From Intrasporangium oryzae NRRL B-24470 (lineage in GTDB: Bacteria; Actinomycetota; Actinomycetes; Actinomycetales; Dermatophilaceae): a DNA stretch of 64,000 nt. The first letter of the stretch is position 1. The number at the start of each line of letters is the position of its first letter. The notes under the pieces are model-generated. The model was not told where the DNA came from. It searched no databases and was given only the letters and a program-made list of their open reading frames with translations. Shown here piece by piece: positions 38,616 to 48,882 of this stretch. Where the stretch lies: the NCBI RefSeq assembly GCF_000576595.1, contig NZ_AWSA01000008.1, positions 1-64,000 of the forward strand. The letters run 5' to 3'. The position numbers were made by a program, and so were the translations under genes.

Positions 38616-38708
38616 GCGCCCCACCGTAGCCACGTCGGCCCGCGACCGGGCGGGCGGACCCCGGCCCGACTGGGCGATTGCTGTCCGTTTCGTCTAGGTT
38701 GGCGAGCC

Positions 38709-39134
38709 ATGCGGTCCGAGATCCGAGCCCAGCAGCGAGCCGAGTCACGCCGACGGCGCCTCGTCGTGGCGGGTCCGGTCGGGCTGTCCCTCGTCGTCGC
38801 CGCCTTCCTCGGCCTCTGGTCGCTCGGGAGCCCACCCCGCGGTTCGGTCTTCCTCTCGACGGTTCGCCCGACCCAGGCCAACGGCGGTTCCGGCTACCTC
38901 TTCGGGGACGCGTCGACCCCCACGAGCACCAGCGTCCCGACCGGTACGGCCTCCGCCGCGACGTGGGCTCCGGCAGTGGAGGCGACAGCGACGGCCCCGG
39001 CGAGCCCGCCGGCTACGTCCCCACGGCCCGTCGCCACGCCGGTGCCGACCACGTCGACCTCGCCGAGCCCGTCGACGTCGACGACCAAGGGCAAGCGACC
39101 CCGGCCCAAGGGGCCTCCCACGACGAAGTCCTGA
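38709..39134 (+). CDS. Membrane-anchored Ser/Thr/Pro-rich protein, unknown function
   Basis: The 141-residue product has a basic N-terminus (RAQQRAESRRRR), one TM helix (about 18-37, LVVAGPVGLSLVVAAFLGLW) and an extracytoplasmic Ser/Thr/Pro-rich tail ending in a basic KGKRPRPKGPP stretch, as in cell-surface anchors or glycosylated linkers. TAGGTT lies 8 bases before ATG 38709. No family recognised. The frame is shadowed by minus-strand frames but has typical GC-rich third positions. Confidence 0.65.
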   Translation: MRSEIRAQQRAESRRRRLVVAGPVGLSLVVAAFLGLWSLGSPPRGSVFLSTVRPTQANGGSGYLFGDASTPTSTSVPTGTASAATWAPAVEATATAPASPPATSPRPVATPVPTTSTSPSPSTSTTKGKRPRPKGPPTTKS

Positions 39135-39185
39135 CGAGGCCGCGATACCGACCCGTCCCGGTCGATCCCGTGACAGCCTGTCCGG

Positions 39186-39659
39186 ATGGACTGCGTCTTC
39201 TGCTCGATCGTCGCAGGCGACGTCCCCGCCGACGTCGTCCTCGACGAGCCCGACTTCCTCGCCTTCCTCGACCGCCGTCCGGTCTTCAAGGGTCACGTGC
39301 TCCTCGTGCCGAGGGCGCACATCGACACGCTCCTCGAGCTGCCGGCACAGCTCCACGCCGGTCTCGTGTCCGCGGCGCAGCGCCTCGCCGGCGCGGTGGT
39401 CACGGGGCTCGGGGCGCAGGGGAGCTTCGTCGCGACCAACAACGTCGTGAGCCAGTCGGTCCCCCATCTCCACGTCCACGTCGTGCCGAGGACGAAGGGT
39501 GACGGGCTCCGTGGCTTCTTCTGGCCGCGGACGACCTACGCCTCGGGAGAGGAGTCGGCCGAGTATGCCGCTCGGCTCGCGGCGGCGCTCGCCCCGACGG
39601 ACCCGGGCCCGGTCCCCAACAGCGACCCGCCGGCGTTCGCCGATGGCTCCGACGCGTGA
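39186..39659 (+). CDS. HIT-family hydrolase
   Basis: The 157-residue product begins CVFCSIVAGDVPADVVLDEP and has the histidine triad PHLHVHVVPR (HxHxHxx) near residues 98-107. HIT proteins hydrolyse nucleoside phosphoramidates or dinucleoside polyphosphates. Two Cys (CVFC) at the start fit the zinc-binding subset of Hint-like proteins. The next gene starts by GTGA overlap. Confidence 0.92.
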   Translation: MDCVFCSIVAGDVPADVVLDEPDFLAFLDRRPVFKGHVLLVPRAHIDTLLELPAQLHAGLVSAAQRLAGAVVTGLGAQGSFVATNNVVSQSVPHLHVHVVPRTKGDGLRGFFWPRTTYASGEESAEYAARLAAALAPTDPGPVPNSDPPAFADGSDA

Positions 39660-40195
39660 AGGAGCTGCCGCCCGTGCCGCCGAAGCCACCGACCGGCCGT
39701 GCGACGGTGCCGCTCGCCGAGATCATCGACGACGTGATGGCCTTCGTGGCCGACATCGTCTACTGCACGGTGACGACGGTCGACCCCCGGGGGCGGCCCC
39801 GCTCCCGCGTCATGCACCCGATCTTCGAGCGCGTCGACGACGGTCTCATCGGCTGGGCCCTCACCGGCCGGTCCCCCGTCAAGACCCGCCACCTCGCCCA
39901 CAACCCGCACGTGAGCTGCTCCTACTGGAGCCCGGCGCAGAACACCGTCGCGATCGACTGCGTCGCGACGTGGGTCGACGAAGCCGACGACGTGACGAGG
40001 GGCCACGTCTGGAGCGTCTTCACCGACACTCCCGCGCCTCTCGGCTGGGGCGAGCTGACGGCCTACGAGCCCGAGGGCATCCACCATCGGCTCTTCCAGC
40101 CGCTCCGTCTCGAGCCGTGGCGGATCCAGGTGCTGCGCGCCGAGCAGCTCGCCGCGGGTGACGTCCGCCCGCGGGTCTGGCGGGTCGAGGCGTGA
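39656..40195 (+). CDS. Pyridoxamine 5'-phosphate oxidase-like (FMN-binding) protein
   Basis: The 179-residue product contains the split-barrel fold features VADIVYCTVTTVDPRGRPRS, RVMHPIFE, LTGRSPVKTRHLAHNPHVSC and SYWSPAQNTVAID. Members bind FMN or F420 and are often general-stress or cofactor-reducing proteins; the true pyridoxine enzyme is not implied. GTG 39656 overlaps the HIT stop, giving a two-gene operon. Confidence 0.87.
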   Translation: MKELPPVPPKPPTGRATVPLAEIIDDVMAFVADIVYCTVTTVDPRGRPRSRVMHPIFERVDDGLIGWALTGRSPVKTRHLAHNPHVSCSYWSPAQNTVAIDCVATWVDEADDVTRGHVWSVFTDTPAPLGWGELTAYEPEGIHHRLFQPLRLEPWRIQVLRAEQLAAGDVRPRVWRVEA

Positions 40196-40245
40196 GGGGA
40201 GGGCTCCCGGGAGGGGCCCAGCGGCATACGGCCTCGTCCCGACTG

Positions 40246-40307
40246 TTTGCACTCTCAGGGTGCGAGTGCCAATAATGGCGTTAGCACTCTCCTCGGGGGA
40301 GTGACAG
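40246..40307 (+). promoter_or_regulatory. groEL promoter with two CIRCE operators
   Basis: TTTGCACTC-N9-GAGTGCCAA (40246-40272) and TTAGCACTC-N9-GAGTGACAG (40281-40307) both match the CIRCE consensus TTAGCACTC-N9-GAGTGCTAA, the HrcA repressor site. A promoter with TTGCAC (40247-40252) and AATAAT (40271-40276), 18 bases apart, overlaps the first site, so HrcA binding would block it. Confidence 0.92.
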
Positions 40308-40350
40308 ATCAGGGCCGTATGCCGAGGGGTCGGGTCTCACAGCGACGTGA

Positions 40351-42060
<1,710 letters not shown>

Positions 42061-42083
42061 GCCCACCTGCTCTCGCACTGCGT

Positions 42084-42119
42084 CCGAAGGGCGGTTCCCC
42101 CAGGGGAGCCGCCCTTCGG
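42084..42119 (+). terminator. Strong hairpin terminator after groEL
   Basis: CCGAAGGGCGGTTCCCC and GGGGAGCCGCCCTTCGG pair over 17 bases (one G-T pair) around a 2-base loop, 23 bases after the groEL stop. Confidence 0.85.
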
Positions 42120-42137
42120 CCTATACCTCCTCGGCGC

Positions 42138-42154
42138 CCGAACGTCTCGTTCGG
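42138..42154. repeat. CCGAACG-TCT-CGTTCGG palindrome
   Basis: A 17-base member of the family also seen at 26033, 26085 and 28853, here between the convergent groEL and FMN-binding protein genes. Confidence 0.75.
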
Positions 42155-42156
42155 TG

Positions 42157-42825
42157 CTAGGGGGTGGGGGAGGCCGGATCCGTGACCGGGCCGGGGGTCG
42201 AGGCCAGGGCTCGGACAGAGGCCGGCACCGGGATGCCCGGGCGCAGGTCGGGGGCCGGCTCGGGGGTTCCGTAGGCCGTCCCCACCGGCACGATGCCGGC
42301 CCACGCGGGCCCGGCGACGTCGTCGTCGGGGTCCTCCGGCCAGCCGCCTGCGACCTTGAGCGACCACTCGCCGATCGGCATAGCGAGCACGAGGGTCGCC
42401 GAGAGCTCACGCCGGTTCGATGGCCGCACCTCGGGCCGCCGGCCGGGGAGGAGGTGGTCGACGAGGACGTCGAGGGCGGCCTCCTTCGCCGCGCCCTCGA
42501 CCGGGACGAACCGGCCGAAGAGCACCGCGGAGCGATACCGGTACGACGACTCGAAGGCCGACCGGGCGACGACGACGGCGTCGAGCGCTGTCACCGTGAC
42601 GCAGGCCTCCGCTCCCTCGGCGAGGCGGCGCATCCACCCCGAGCCGGTCGACCCATGGACGAGGAGCCGGTCACCGTCGCGGGCCAGGGCGGTGGGGATC
42701 ACGACCGGTCCGCCGTCGGCGACGAGCCCGACGTGGGCGATGGGGACCGCGTCGAGCAGGGCGTTGAGCGCGTCCACGTCCGTGCTGGCCCGATCGGCGA
42801 GGCGGGTCATGCGGGTCCGGTCCAT
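42157..42825 (-). CDS. Pyridoxamine 5'-phosphate oxidase family (FMN-binding) protein
   Basis: The 222-residue product has LLDAVPIAHVGLVADGGPVV, VIPTALARDGDRLLVHGSTG, YRSAVLFGRFVPVEGAAKEA, and LVDHLLPGRRPEVRPSNRRE, the pattern of flavin-nucleotide-binding split-barrel proteins related to NimA-type nitroimidazole reductases and general-stress proteins. GATACT lies 6 bases before ATG 42825, suggesting a leaderless start. An internal ATG (42810) is the alternative. Confidence 0.88.
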   Translation of the reverse strand: MDRTRMTRLADRASTDVDALNALLDAVPIAHVGLVADGGPVVIPTALARDGDRLLVHGSTGSGWMRRLAEGAEACVTVTALDAVVVARSAFESSYRYRSAVLFGRFVPVEGAAKEAALDVLVDHLLPGRRPEVRPSNRRELSATLVLAMPIGEWSLKVAGGWPEDPDDDVAGPAWAGIVPVGTAYGTPEPAPDLRPGIPVPASVRALASTPGPVTDPASPTP

Positions 42826-42868
42826 GCCGGGAGTATCGCAGCCGCCGGGAGCGTCACGCCGTCCGGGG

Positions 42869-42902
42869 CCGAGGGGCGGCCCAGCGGCAGCGCGCCCCTC
42901 GG
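42869..42902. terminator. Hairpin between WXG100 and FMN-binding protein genes
   Basis: CCGAGGGGCG (42869-42878) and CGCCCCTCGG (42893-42902) form a perfect 10-base stem with a 14-base loop, about 50 bases beyond the WXG100 stop on the minus strand. Confidence 0.6.
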
Positions 42903-42951
42903 GCCCAAGCGGCTTGGCCCCGAGCGCCTCGGCCCGTGGGGCGGGGCTGGA

Positions 42952-43242
42952 TCAGCGGGCGAAGAGCGCCCGAGTCGCGTTCTCGTGCTCGAGGTAAGCA
43001 GCCGAGGCGCGGGAGGTGAGACGGGCGATGTCGGCGAGGGACTCGTTGACCTTGGCCTGGAGGCCCTGGTAGTCGTGCATGACGCGGACGAACTCGGCCT
43101 TGGCCGGTCCCTCCCACGAGCCGTCGAGGGCCGTCAGCCGGGCCCGGAGCGCGGCGACGTCGCCCCGGATGCTCTCGGCCAGGCGGGTGATGTCGCCGGC
43201 AGCGGCGGCGATCCGGTCGGTGTCGACGATGGAACGGGACAT
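42952..43242 (-). CDS. WXG100-family small secreted protein (ESAT-6-like)
   Basis: The 96-residue protein has the two-helix WXG100 layout with the turn motif GSWEGPAKAEF at residues 41-51. Such proteins dimerise and are exported by ESX/type VII secretion. ATG 43242 has AGGAGG at a good distance. No EccC ATPase, second WXG100 partner or LXG toxin is seen nearby, so this is an isolated copy. Confidence 0.9.
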   Translation of the reverse strand: MSRSIVDTDRIAAAAGDITRLAESIRGDVAALRARLTALDGSWEGPAKAEFVRVMHDYQGLQAKVNESLADIARLTSRASAAYLEHENATRALFAR

Positions 43243-43355
43243 GGCGTTTCCTCCTGCTCGGCCGGACCCGGCCGCTCGGTGACCTGACGGTTTGACCCTA
43301 GGAGCATTCGTTTGCCTCCGGCTGGCACTGTCCACAGCCTCGATAGGCTGCGCCC

Positions 43356-44141
43356 ATGACGTTGTGGATCGACGAGCCGATCTGGCCCGCTCACGGCAGG
43401 CACTTCGCGCACCTCGTCAGCGACACGTCGTATGCCGAGCTCCATGCCTTCGCGCGGGCCGTCGGGATGCACCCGCGGGCCTTCGACGGCGACCACTACG
43501 ACGTCCCGGACGCGCGGTGGCAGCAGGTCGTCGACGCAGGGGCCACCCCGACCGAGGGCGTCGACCTCGCCCGGCGCCTCAACGCCTCGGGCCTGCGCCT
43601 GCGCAAGCGCAAGGGCGACCGGGGTCTCCGGCGCTACCTCGCCCACCCGTTCCCCAACGGCCCGAGCGACGTCGACCTCATCGCGTCGGACGTGCCGCTT
43701 CGTGAGTCGCAGGTCTCGGCGGCGATGATCTTCGTCCGCGACCGGGAGGGCCGGTTCGCCGCCGTCCACAGCGTCCGCCGCGCCGAGTGGGGCTCGCCCG
43801 GTGGCTGGCGTGAGCCCGGGGAGACACCCCTCGAGAACGCCCTCCGTGAGACCGTCGAGGAGACGGGTCTCGTCGTCGACCCCGGCCTCGTGTACCCGTG
43901 CGGCTACGAGCGGTTCACGGCCCTCACCGACGACAACACCTTCACGCGCGACGCTCCCTATCTGCAGGTCTTCCGCGTGCGGATCGAGGAGAGCGCCCCG
44001 CCGCTCACCCAGGGTGACGACGGGATCCACGAGACGCGGTGGGTGTCCCCGACGGAGTACGCCGCCCTCTGCCGCCACCTCTTCTGGTGGCCGCTCGCCG
44101 CCGAGGTGTTCCCCGATCTGCCGCCGGCTGACCTCCCCTGA
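43356..44141 (+). CDS. DUF4031-NUDIX fusion hydrolase
   Basis: The 261-residue protein has an N-terminal DUF4031 domain (about 1-85, LWIDEPIWPAHGRHFAHLVS, AFARAVGMHPRAFDGDHYDV) fused to a NUDIX domain whose box reads GGWREPGETPLENALRETVE then ETG (about residues 148-170), with the catalytic Glu cluster intact. NUDIX enzymes cleave nucleoside diphosphate derivatives. TAGGCT lies 6 bases before ATG 43356, a leaderless pattern. Confidence 0.9.
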   Translation: MTLWIDEPIWPAHGRHFAHLVSDTSYAELHAFARAVGMHPRAFDGDHYDVPDARWQQVVDAGATPTEGVDLARRLNASGLRLRKRKGDRGLRRYLAHPFPNGPSDVDLIASDVPLRESQVSAAMIFVRDREGRFAAVHSVRRAEWGSPGGWREPGETPLENALRETVEETGLVVDPGLVYPCGYERFTALTDDNTFTRDAPYLQVFRVRIEESAPPLTQGDDGIHETRWVSPTEYAALCRHLFWWPLAAEVFPDLPPADLP

Positions 44142-44165
44142 GCGCACCCCTCGGGCCACCCCACG

Positions 44166-44210
44166 CAGAGGTATGCCGCCGGGCTCACCGAGCTGGGCGG
44201 CATACCTCTG
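44166..44210. terminator. GTATGCCGCC palindrome after the NUDIX gene
   Basis: CAGAGGTATGCCGCC-GGGCTC and GAGCTGGGCGGCATACCTCTG pair over 21 bases with two mismatches around ACC. It resembles the palindrome at 47826-47872 and begins 25 bases after the NUDIX stop. Confidence 0.75.
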
Positions 44211-44407
44211 CCCGAGGTGGCGAGACCCGGACGCCCGCGGCGCCGAGGGCTGGATGGATGGGGCGGTGGGCTCGGCGCGTTTCATGCGCTGCGGATGAGG
44301 CGGACGCTGCTCACGCGGCGAGACAGTCCACGTGGAGGACTCGAACGCCGGCCCCCGGGTGCCCACTCGCACCCACGGCGCTCGAGCGCAGAGCATCGGG
44401 AGGCGAC

Positions 44408-44872
44408 GTGAACGCCATGGAGTCCAGGGTGCAGGCTCGAGCCGGCCGGCGGCGCCGCAGGGTGGTGAGCTTGGGACTGGCCCTCGCCCTCGTCCCGCTC
44501 GCCGCAGGGTGCGGCGGCCAGCAGCAGCAGCGGACCGCCCAGAACCTGTGCAGCCAGTACAAGCAGCTCGTCGCGAAGGCCGACCAGGTGCGGTCGCTCG
44601 ACGTGCGCACCGCGACGGCGGAGGCCATCCAGTCACGGGCCGACGCCGCGCTCGCGAAGCTCGACCAGCTCCAGGCCGTGACCGAAGGCCGTTACGACAC
44701 CCTCATCTCGACCTTGAGGACCGCGATCACCGACGTCAGGCAGGCCGCCGTCGAGGCGGGCAGCGGGTCGACCGGGACATCGAACAAGCAGCTACAGGAC
44801 ACCCTGCAGAGCCTCAACGAGGCCTTCGCGACGCTGAAGCAGCGTCTCGACACCGAGTGCACCGCAGCCTGA
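44408..44872 (+). CDS. Lipoprotein with helical domain, unknown function
   Basis: The 154-residue product has a basic start ([12 protein letters not shown]), a hydrophobic signal and lipobox LVPLAAGCGG, so it is likely anchored outside the membrane. The mature part is helical, with QNLCSQYKQLVAKADQVRSL and a second Cys near the end (DTECTAA) that could bond with the first. GGGAGG lies just before GTG 44408; ATG 44417 is the alternative. It precedes the Dcu-type transporter gene by 42 bases. Confidence 0.8.
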   Translation: MNAMESRVQARAGRRRRRVVSLGLALALVPLAAGCGGQQQQRTAQNLCSQYKQLVAKADQVRSLDVRTATAEAIQSRADAALAKLDQLQAVTEGRYDTLISTLRTAITDVRQAAVEAGSGSTGTSNKQLQDTLQSLNEAFATLKQRLDTECTAA

Positions 44873-44914
44873 GCAAACGGGCAGCCACGGGACACCCCAG
44901 AGAAGGAGACGGAG

Positions 44915-46402
44915 ATGAGCGTGAGTTTCGTGCTCGAGGCACTCGTTGTCCTCGGAGCGATCGTCATGGGTACCCGGGCCGGCGGAGTCGGCGTCGGGTT
45001 GTGGGGCGGCCTGGGCACGTTCGTGCTCGTCTTCATCTTCGGTGAGCCGCCCGGAGAGCCGCCCGCCGCCGCGATGGCCATCATCCTGGCCGTCGTCCTG
45101 GCCGCGTCGATGATGCAGGCGTCGGGCGGGATCGACTGGATGGTCGCCGTCGCAGCCAAGGTCATCGAGCGGCACCCGAAGCAGATCACGCTCATCGCGC
45201 CGCTGACGGCGTTCGCCTTCTCGATCGGCGCCGGGACGAGCAACATCATCTACCCGCTGCTGCCGGTCATCTACGACGTGTCGTACAAGAACCACATCCG
45301 GCCGTCGCGGCCGCTCACGGTGACCGTGGTCCAGTCGGGCATGGCCCTGGCGGCCTCGCCCGTCTCGGCAGCCATGGCTGCGATGCTGACCCTCACCGAC
45401 GTCGAGCCCTACAACCTCGGGCTGACCCAGATCCTCGCGATCACGATCCCGTCCTGCATCATCGGGATCGTCGTCACGTCGCTCATCGTCAACCGGATGT
45501 GGAAGGACCTCGACGAGGACCCCGAGGTCCAGGCGCGGATCGCCTCCGGCGTCCTGGCGGCCCCGACCGCCGCCGCGGCAGCGATGCCCGCCACTGTGGC
45601 CGTGGGCGGCCCGGCGAGCTCGAACACCCCGGCATCCGGTAGCGGCTCCGGCAGCGCCGGAGCAGGTGGCACCGGAGCAGGTGAGACCGGAACCGAGGGC
45701 ACCGTCGCCCCCGGGCCGTCGGCCTCGTCCCAGCTCACCTACACGGCCGCGGGCCGCAACTCGGCGCTCGTCTTCCTGCTCGGCGTCGTCGTCATCGTCC
45801 TGCTCGGCCTCTTCCCCGACCTGCGGCCATCCTTCGAGGTCGAGGGCGAAGGCGCCGTGGCCATCGACATGACGACGACGATCGTGCTCGTCATGTTCGT
45901 CGTGGGCACCCTGATCCTCTTCGTCGGGCGCCCCGACGTGAAGACGGTCCCGGACATGTCGGTCTTCAAGGCCGGCATGGTCTCGGCCATCGCCCTCTTC
46001 GGGATCGCCTGGTTGACCGCGACCTTCATCTCCGCGCACGAGGAGTACATCGTCAGCACCGTGGGGGCCTGGGTCACCGACTGGAAGTTCCTCTTCGCCC
46101 TGGCCGTCTTCCTCGTCGCCGCCCTGACGACGAGCCAGTCCACGGCGACGCGGACCATCGTCCCGATCGGGCTCGCCGCCGGCCTGCCCGCCGGCGTCGT
46201 CACCGGCATGTGGGCCGGAGCGCTGAGCGGCGTCTACACGCTGCCCGCCAACGGCACCCAGATCGCCGCTGCGAACTTCGACCTGTCGGGCACGACCAAG
46301 CTCGGGTCCAAGCTGTTCGACCACAGCTTCTTCATCCCGATGCTCGTGATGTCCGTCGTGACGGTCGCCGTTGGTGCCCTCATCGGAGGTGTCTTCTTCT
46401 GA
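44915..46402 (+). CDS. DcuA/DcuB-like C4-dicarboxylate transporter
   Basis: The 495-residue membrane protein has about 10-12 helices and follows the DcuA layout from the start: LVVLGAIVMGTRAGGVGVGL, AAMAIILAVVLAASMMQASGG, FSIGAGTSNIIYPLLPVIYD, GMALAASPVSAAMAAMLTL. Dcu carriers exchange fumarate, malate, aspartate and succinate. A Gly/Ser/Thr/Ala-rich insert of about 55 residues (about 215-275) separates the two halves, longer than in E. coli DcuA. AAGGAGACGGAG precedes ATG 44915. An M20 peptidase gene follows. Confidence 0.87.
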   Translation: MSVSFVLEALVVLGAIVMGTRAGGVGVGLWGGLGTFVLVFIFGEPPGEPPAAAMAIILAVVLAASMMQASGGIDWMVAVAAKVIERHPKQITLIAPLTAFAFSIGAGTSNIIYPLLPVIYDVSYKNHIRPSRPLTVTVVQSGMALAASPVSAAMAAMLTLTDVEPYNLGLTQILAITIPSCIIGIVVTSLIVNRMWKDLDEDPEVQARIASGVLAAPTAAAAAMPATVAVGGPASSNTPASGSGSGSAGAGGTGAGETGTEGTVAPGPSASSQLTYTAAGRNSALVFLLGVVVIVLLGLFPDLRPSFEVEGEGAVAIDMTTTIVLVMFVVGTLILFVGRPDVKTVPDMSVFKAGMVSAIALFGIAWLTATFISAHEEYIVSTVGAWVTDWKFLFALAVFLVAALTTSQSTATRTIVPIGLAAGLPAGVVTGMWAGALSGVYTLPANGTQIAAANFDLSGTTKLGSKLFDHSFFIPMLVMSVVTVAVGALIGGVFF

Positions 46403-46461
46403 CCGAGCCGACGTGACCTGAGGTGACCCAGCCGAGCCGAGAACGGAGAGTAGAGACAACC

Positions 46462-47814
46462 ATGGATGTGCACGAAGTCGTGAGCAAGGCCACCGAGCTG
46501 ATGCCGGGTCTGGTCAAGGACCTGGAGACCCTCGTCGCCATCCCCTCGATCGCCTTCCCGGGCTACCCGCCCGAGCCGGTGGAGGAGATGGGACGAGTGA
46601 CCCTCGAGCTGTTCCAGAAGGCGGGGTTCAGCAACGCCGCCCTCATGGACGTCCCGAGCGGCTACCCGCCGATCTACGCCGAGATCGCCGGTCCGGAGGG
46701 CTCGCCCGTGGTGGTCCTCTACGCCCACTACGACGTCCAGCCGGCACCGCCGGAGCAGGGCTGGACGTCCGACCCCTGGGTCGCGACGCGCAAGGACGAC
46801 GGCCGGGTCTACGGGCGCGGGGCGGCCGACGACATCAGCGGGCTCGTCGCGCACCTCGGGACGCTGCGGATGTTCGACGGCCAGCCGCCGTGCACGGTCA
46901 AGCTCATCCTCGAGGGGATGGAGGAGACCGAGAGCAACCTCGAGGCCTTCGTCGAGGCCCATCCGGAGCTCTTCGCCTGCGATCTCTTCGTCGTCTGCGA
47001 CATGGGCAACCTCCGGGTCGGCGAGCCGGTCTTCACGACGGCCCTGCGCGGTGACGTCGCCTGCATCGTCACGGTCCGCACCCTCGAGCACGCTCTCCAC
47101 TCGGGCGTCTTCGGCGGCCCGGCGCCGGACGCGATGATGGCGCTCGCGCGGCTCCTGTCGTCGCTCCAGGACGACGACGGCAACGTCGCCGTCGAGGGGG
47201 TCACGACCGGCGAGTGGCCCGGCGAGCAGTTCGCCGACGAGGACTTCCGCTCGAGCGCGGATGTCATCGACGGGGTGGCGCTGACGGGCACCGGTCCGGT
47301 CGGCGACCGGCTCTGGATGCACCCGTCGATCAACGCCATCGGCATCGACATGACCCCCATCGCGACGTCGTCGAACGTCCTCATCCCCGAGGCGAGGGCG
47401 AAGATCTCGATGCGGATCGTCCCCGGCGCAAACCCCGAGAAGGAGCTCGACGCCCTCGTCGCGCACCTCGAGTCGCACGCGCCGTGGAACGCCCAGGTCG
47501 AGGTGCAGCGGACGAAGGCCGCCCCGCCCTTCCACTGCGAGACCGACGGACCCGCCTACGACGCGGCCCGCTGGGCGTTGGAGCAGGCGTTCGGCAAGCC
47601 GGTCGGCGAGGCGGGCTCCGGCGGGTCGATCCCGCTGCTCCGAACCCTCCAGCAGGCGGCGCCCGACGCCGAGTTCATCCTCTGGGGAGCGGAGGACACC
47701 GCCCTGTCGCGGATCCACGCCTCCGACGAGAGCGTGGACCTCGGGGAGATCGAGCGGCTCGTCGTCGCGCAGACCCTGCTGCTCCAGCGCCTGGCCGGGC
47801 GCTCGCCTGCGTGA
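46462..47814 (+). CDS. M20-family metallo-dipeptidase
   Basis: The 450-residue enzyme has metal-binding VLYAHYDVQPAPPEQG, GRVYGRGAADDISG, the catalytic GMEETES and a dimerisation domain with HSGVFGGPAPDAMMALARLL. This matches the carnosinase/dipeptidase-like M20 proteins (Xaa-His or general dipeptidase). Cytoplasmic. ATG 46462 was preferred over GTG 46423 because conservation begins at MDVHEVV. It follows the Dcu-type carrier, so peptide cleavage and organic acid transport may be linked. Confidence 0.9.
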   Translation: MDVHEVVSKATELMPGLVKDLETLVAIPSIAFPGYPPEPVEEMGRVTLELFQKAGFSNAALMDVPSGYPPIYAEIAGPEGSPVVVLYAHYDVQPAPPEQGWTSDPWVATRKDDGRVYGRGAADDISGLVAHLGTLRMFDGQPPCTVKLILEGMEETESNLEAFVEAHPELFACDLFVVCDMGNLRVGEPVFTTALRGDVACIVTVRTLEHALHSGVFGGPAPDAMMALARLLSSLQDDDGNVAVEGVTTGEWPGEQFADEDFRSSADVIDGVALTGTGPVGDRLWMHPSINAIGIDMTPIATSSNVLIPEARAKISMRIVPGANPEKELDALVAHLESHAPWNAQVEVQRTKAAPPFHCETDGPAYDAARWALEQAFGKPVGEAGSGGSIPLLRTLQQAAPDAEFILWGAEDTALSRIHASDESVDLGEIERLVVAQTLLLQRLAGRSPA

Positions 47815-47825
47815 CCCGGCCCGAG

Positions 47826-47872
47826 GACGACGTATGCCGCCCAGCTCGGTGAGCTGGGCGGCATACGTCGTC
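47826..47872. terminator. 22-bp perfect stem with GTATGCCGCCC core between convergent genes
   Basis: GACGACGTATGCCGCCCAGC-TC and GA-GCTGGGCGGCATACGTCGTC are exact complements around GGT. It lies 12 bases after the M20 stop and 21 before the yajQ stop, so it serves both strands. Confidence 0.9.
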
Positions 47873-47892
47873 GGGTGGCTGGGACGACCCGG

Positions 47893-48387
47893 TCAGCGGT
47901 AGTTGGTGAAGGTCAGCGCGACGTCGAGATCGGCGGCCTGGAGCATCCGCTGGACGGCCTGGAGGTCGTCGCGCGACTTGCTCGTGACGCGCAGCTCGTC
48001 GCCCTGGATCTGCGACTTGACGCCCTTCGGGCCCTCGTCGCGGATCAGCTTGTTGATCTTCTTGGCGTTCTCCTGCGAGATGCCCTCCTTGAGCGGGGCA
48101 TCGAGGTGGTACTCCTTGCCCGAGAGGCGCGGGCCGGCCTCGGGGACGTCGAGGTGCTTGAGGCTGACCTTGCGCTTGACCATGTGGGTCTGCACGACGT
48201 CGAGGACCGCCCTGCAGCGCTCCTCGGTGCTGGCCTTCATCTTGATGACCTCACCGGCGAGCTCGACCGACGCGCCGACGTTCTTGAAGTCGTAACGCGT
48301 CGCGAGCTCCTTGGCCGAGCTGTTGACCGCGTTGGCGATCTCCTGCTTGTCGTACTTGCTGACGATGTCGAACGAGGAGTCGGCCAT
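47893..48387 (-). CDS. YajQ-family nucleotide-binding protein
   Basis: The 164-residue product is a full-length UPF0234/YajQ protein: [85 protein letters not shown]. Family members bind cyclic di-GMP or RNA/nucleotides in some bacteria; the role in Actinobacteria is not settled. GAAGGAGCCACG precedes ATG 48387. Confidence 0.94.
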   Translation of the reverse strand: MADSSFDIVSKYDKQEIANAVNSSAKELATRYDFKNVGASVELAGEVIKMKASTEERCRAVLDVVQTHMVKRKVSLKHLDVPEAGPRLSGKEYHLDAPLKEGISQENAKKINKLIRDEGPKGVKSQIQGDELRVTSKSRDDLQAVQRMLQAADLDVALTFTNYR

Positions 48388-48519
48388 CGTGGCTCCTTCC
48401 GGTGGGGGTCTCGGGGTTGCTCTGGGGGTGGTCGGCGGCGGGCCGCGACACGTCAGGATGCCGCATGGATCCCGATTCGGCGCGCGCCCGATCTCTTGCT
48501 ATCCTTCCAGACGCACCAC

Positions 48520-48600
48520 GGCAGGTTGTCCGAGCGGCCAATGGAAGCGGACTGTAAATCCGTCGCGAAAGCTACGAAGGTTCGAATCCTTCACCTGCCA
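48520..48600 (+). tRNA. tRNA-Tyr (anticodon GTA)
   Basis: Acceptor GGCAGGT (48520-48526) pairs with ACCTGCC (48593-48599), discriminator A48600. The anticodon loop CTGTAAA holds GTA at 48554-48556. A long variable arm (CGTCGCGAAAGCTACG region) marks a class II tRNA, and the T arm AAGGTTCGAATCCTT is regular. Confidence 0.96.
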
Positions 48601-48610
48601 CCATGTGCTC

Positions 48611-48654
48611 AGAAGGGCCCCTGACCTGCGGAAACGCGGGTTCGGGGCCCTTCT
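48611..48654 (+). terminator. Hairpin terminator after tRNA-Tyr
   Basis: AGAAGGGCCCC and GGGGCCCTTCT form a perfect 11-base stem 10 bases after the tRNA. The 225 bases from here to the ROK gene hold no gene that I can support. Confidence 0.75.
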
Positions 48655-48861
48655 GCCGTTGACCGGCGCTGTCCGGCTGGAACCGGCTCCACACGGCGCT
48701 CCACGGGTGTTAGGGGGGCACTGGTGGGGAAGTTGGCGCCCCCATCCGCCCTGCGCCGGTCGGCACGCTGCGCATGGGGGATGGAGAGATGGTGGAGGCG
48801 TTGGCCGCGAGCAACGAAACTGTCCAAATCTGATCGTTATCCTGTTCAATCGTGCAATAGC

Positions 48862-48876
48862 GCGCATAAACTGCGC
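48862..48876 (+). promoter_or_regulatory. GCGCA-TAAAC-TGCGC inverted repeat overlapping a -10 element
   Basis: The 15-base repeat overlaps TAAACT (48867-48872), which lies 7 bases before GTG 48880 and 10 before ATG 48883 of the ROK kinase gene. The position fits a repressor site for one of the local DeoR regulators, but this is inferred. Sequence upstream is unusually AT-rich. Confidence 0.45.
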
Positions 48877-48882
48877 ACCGTG

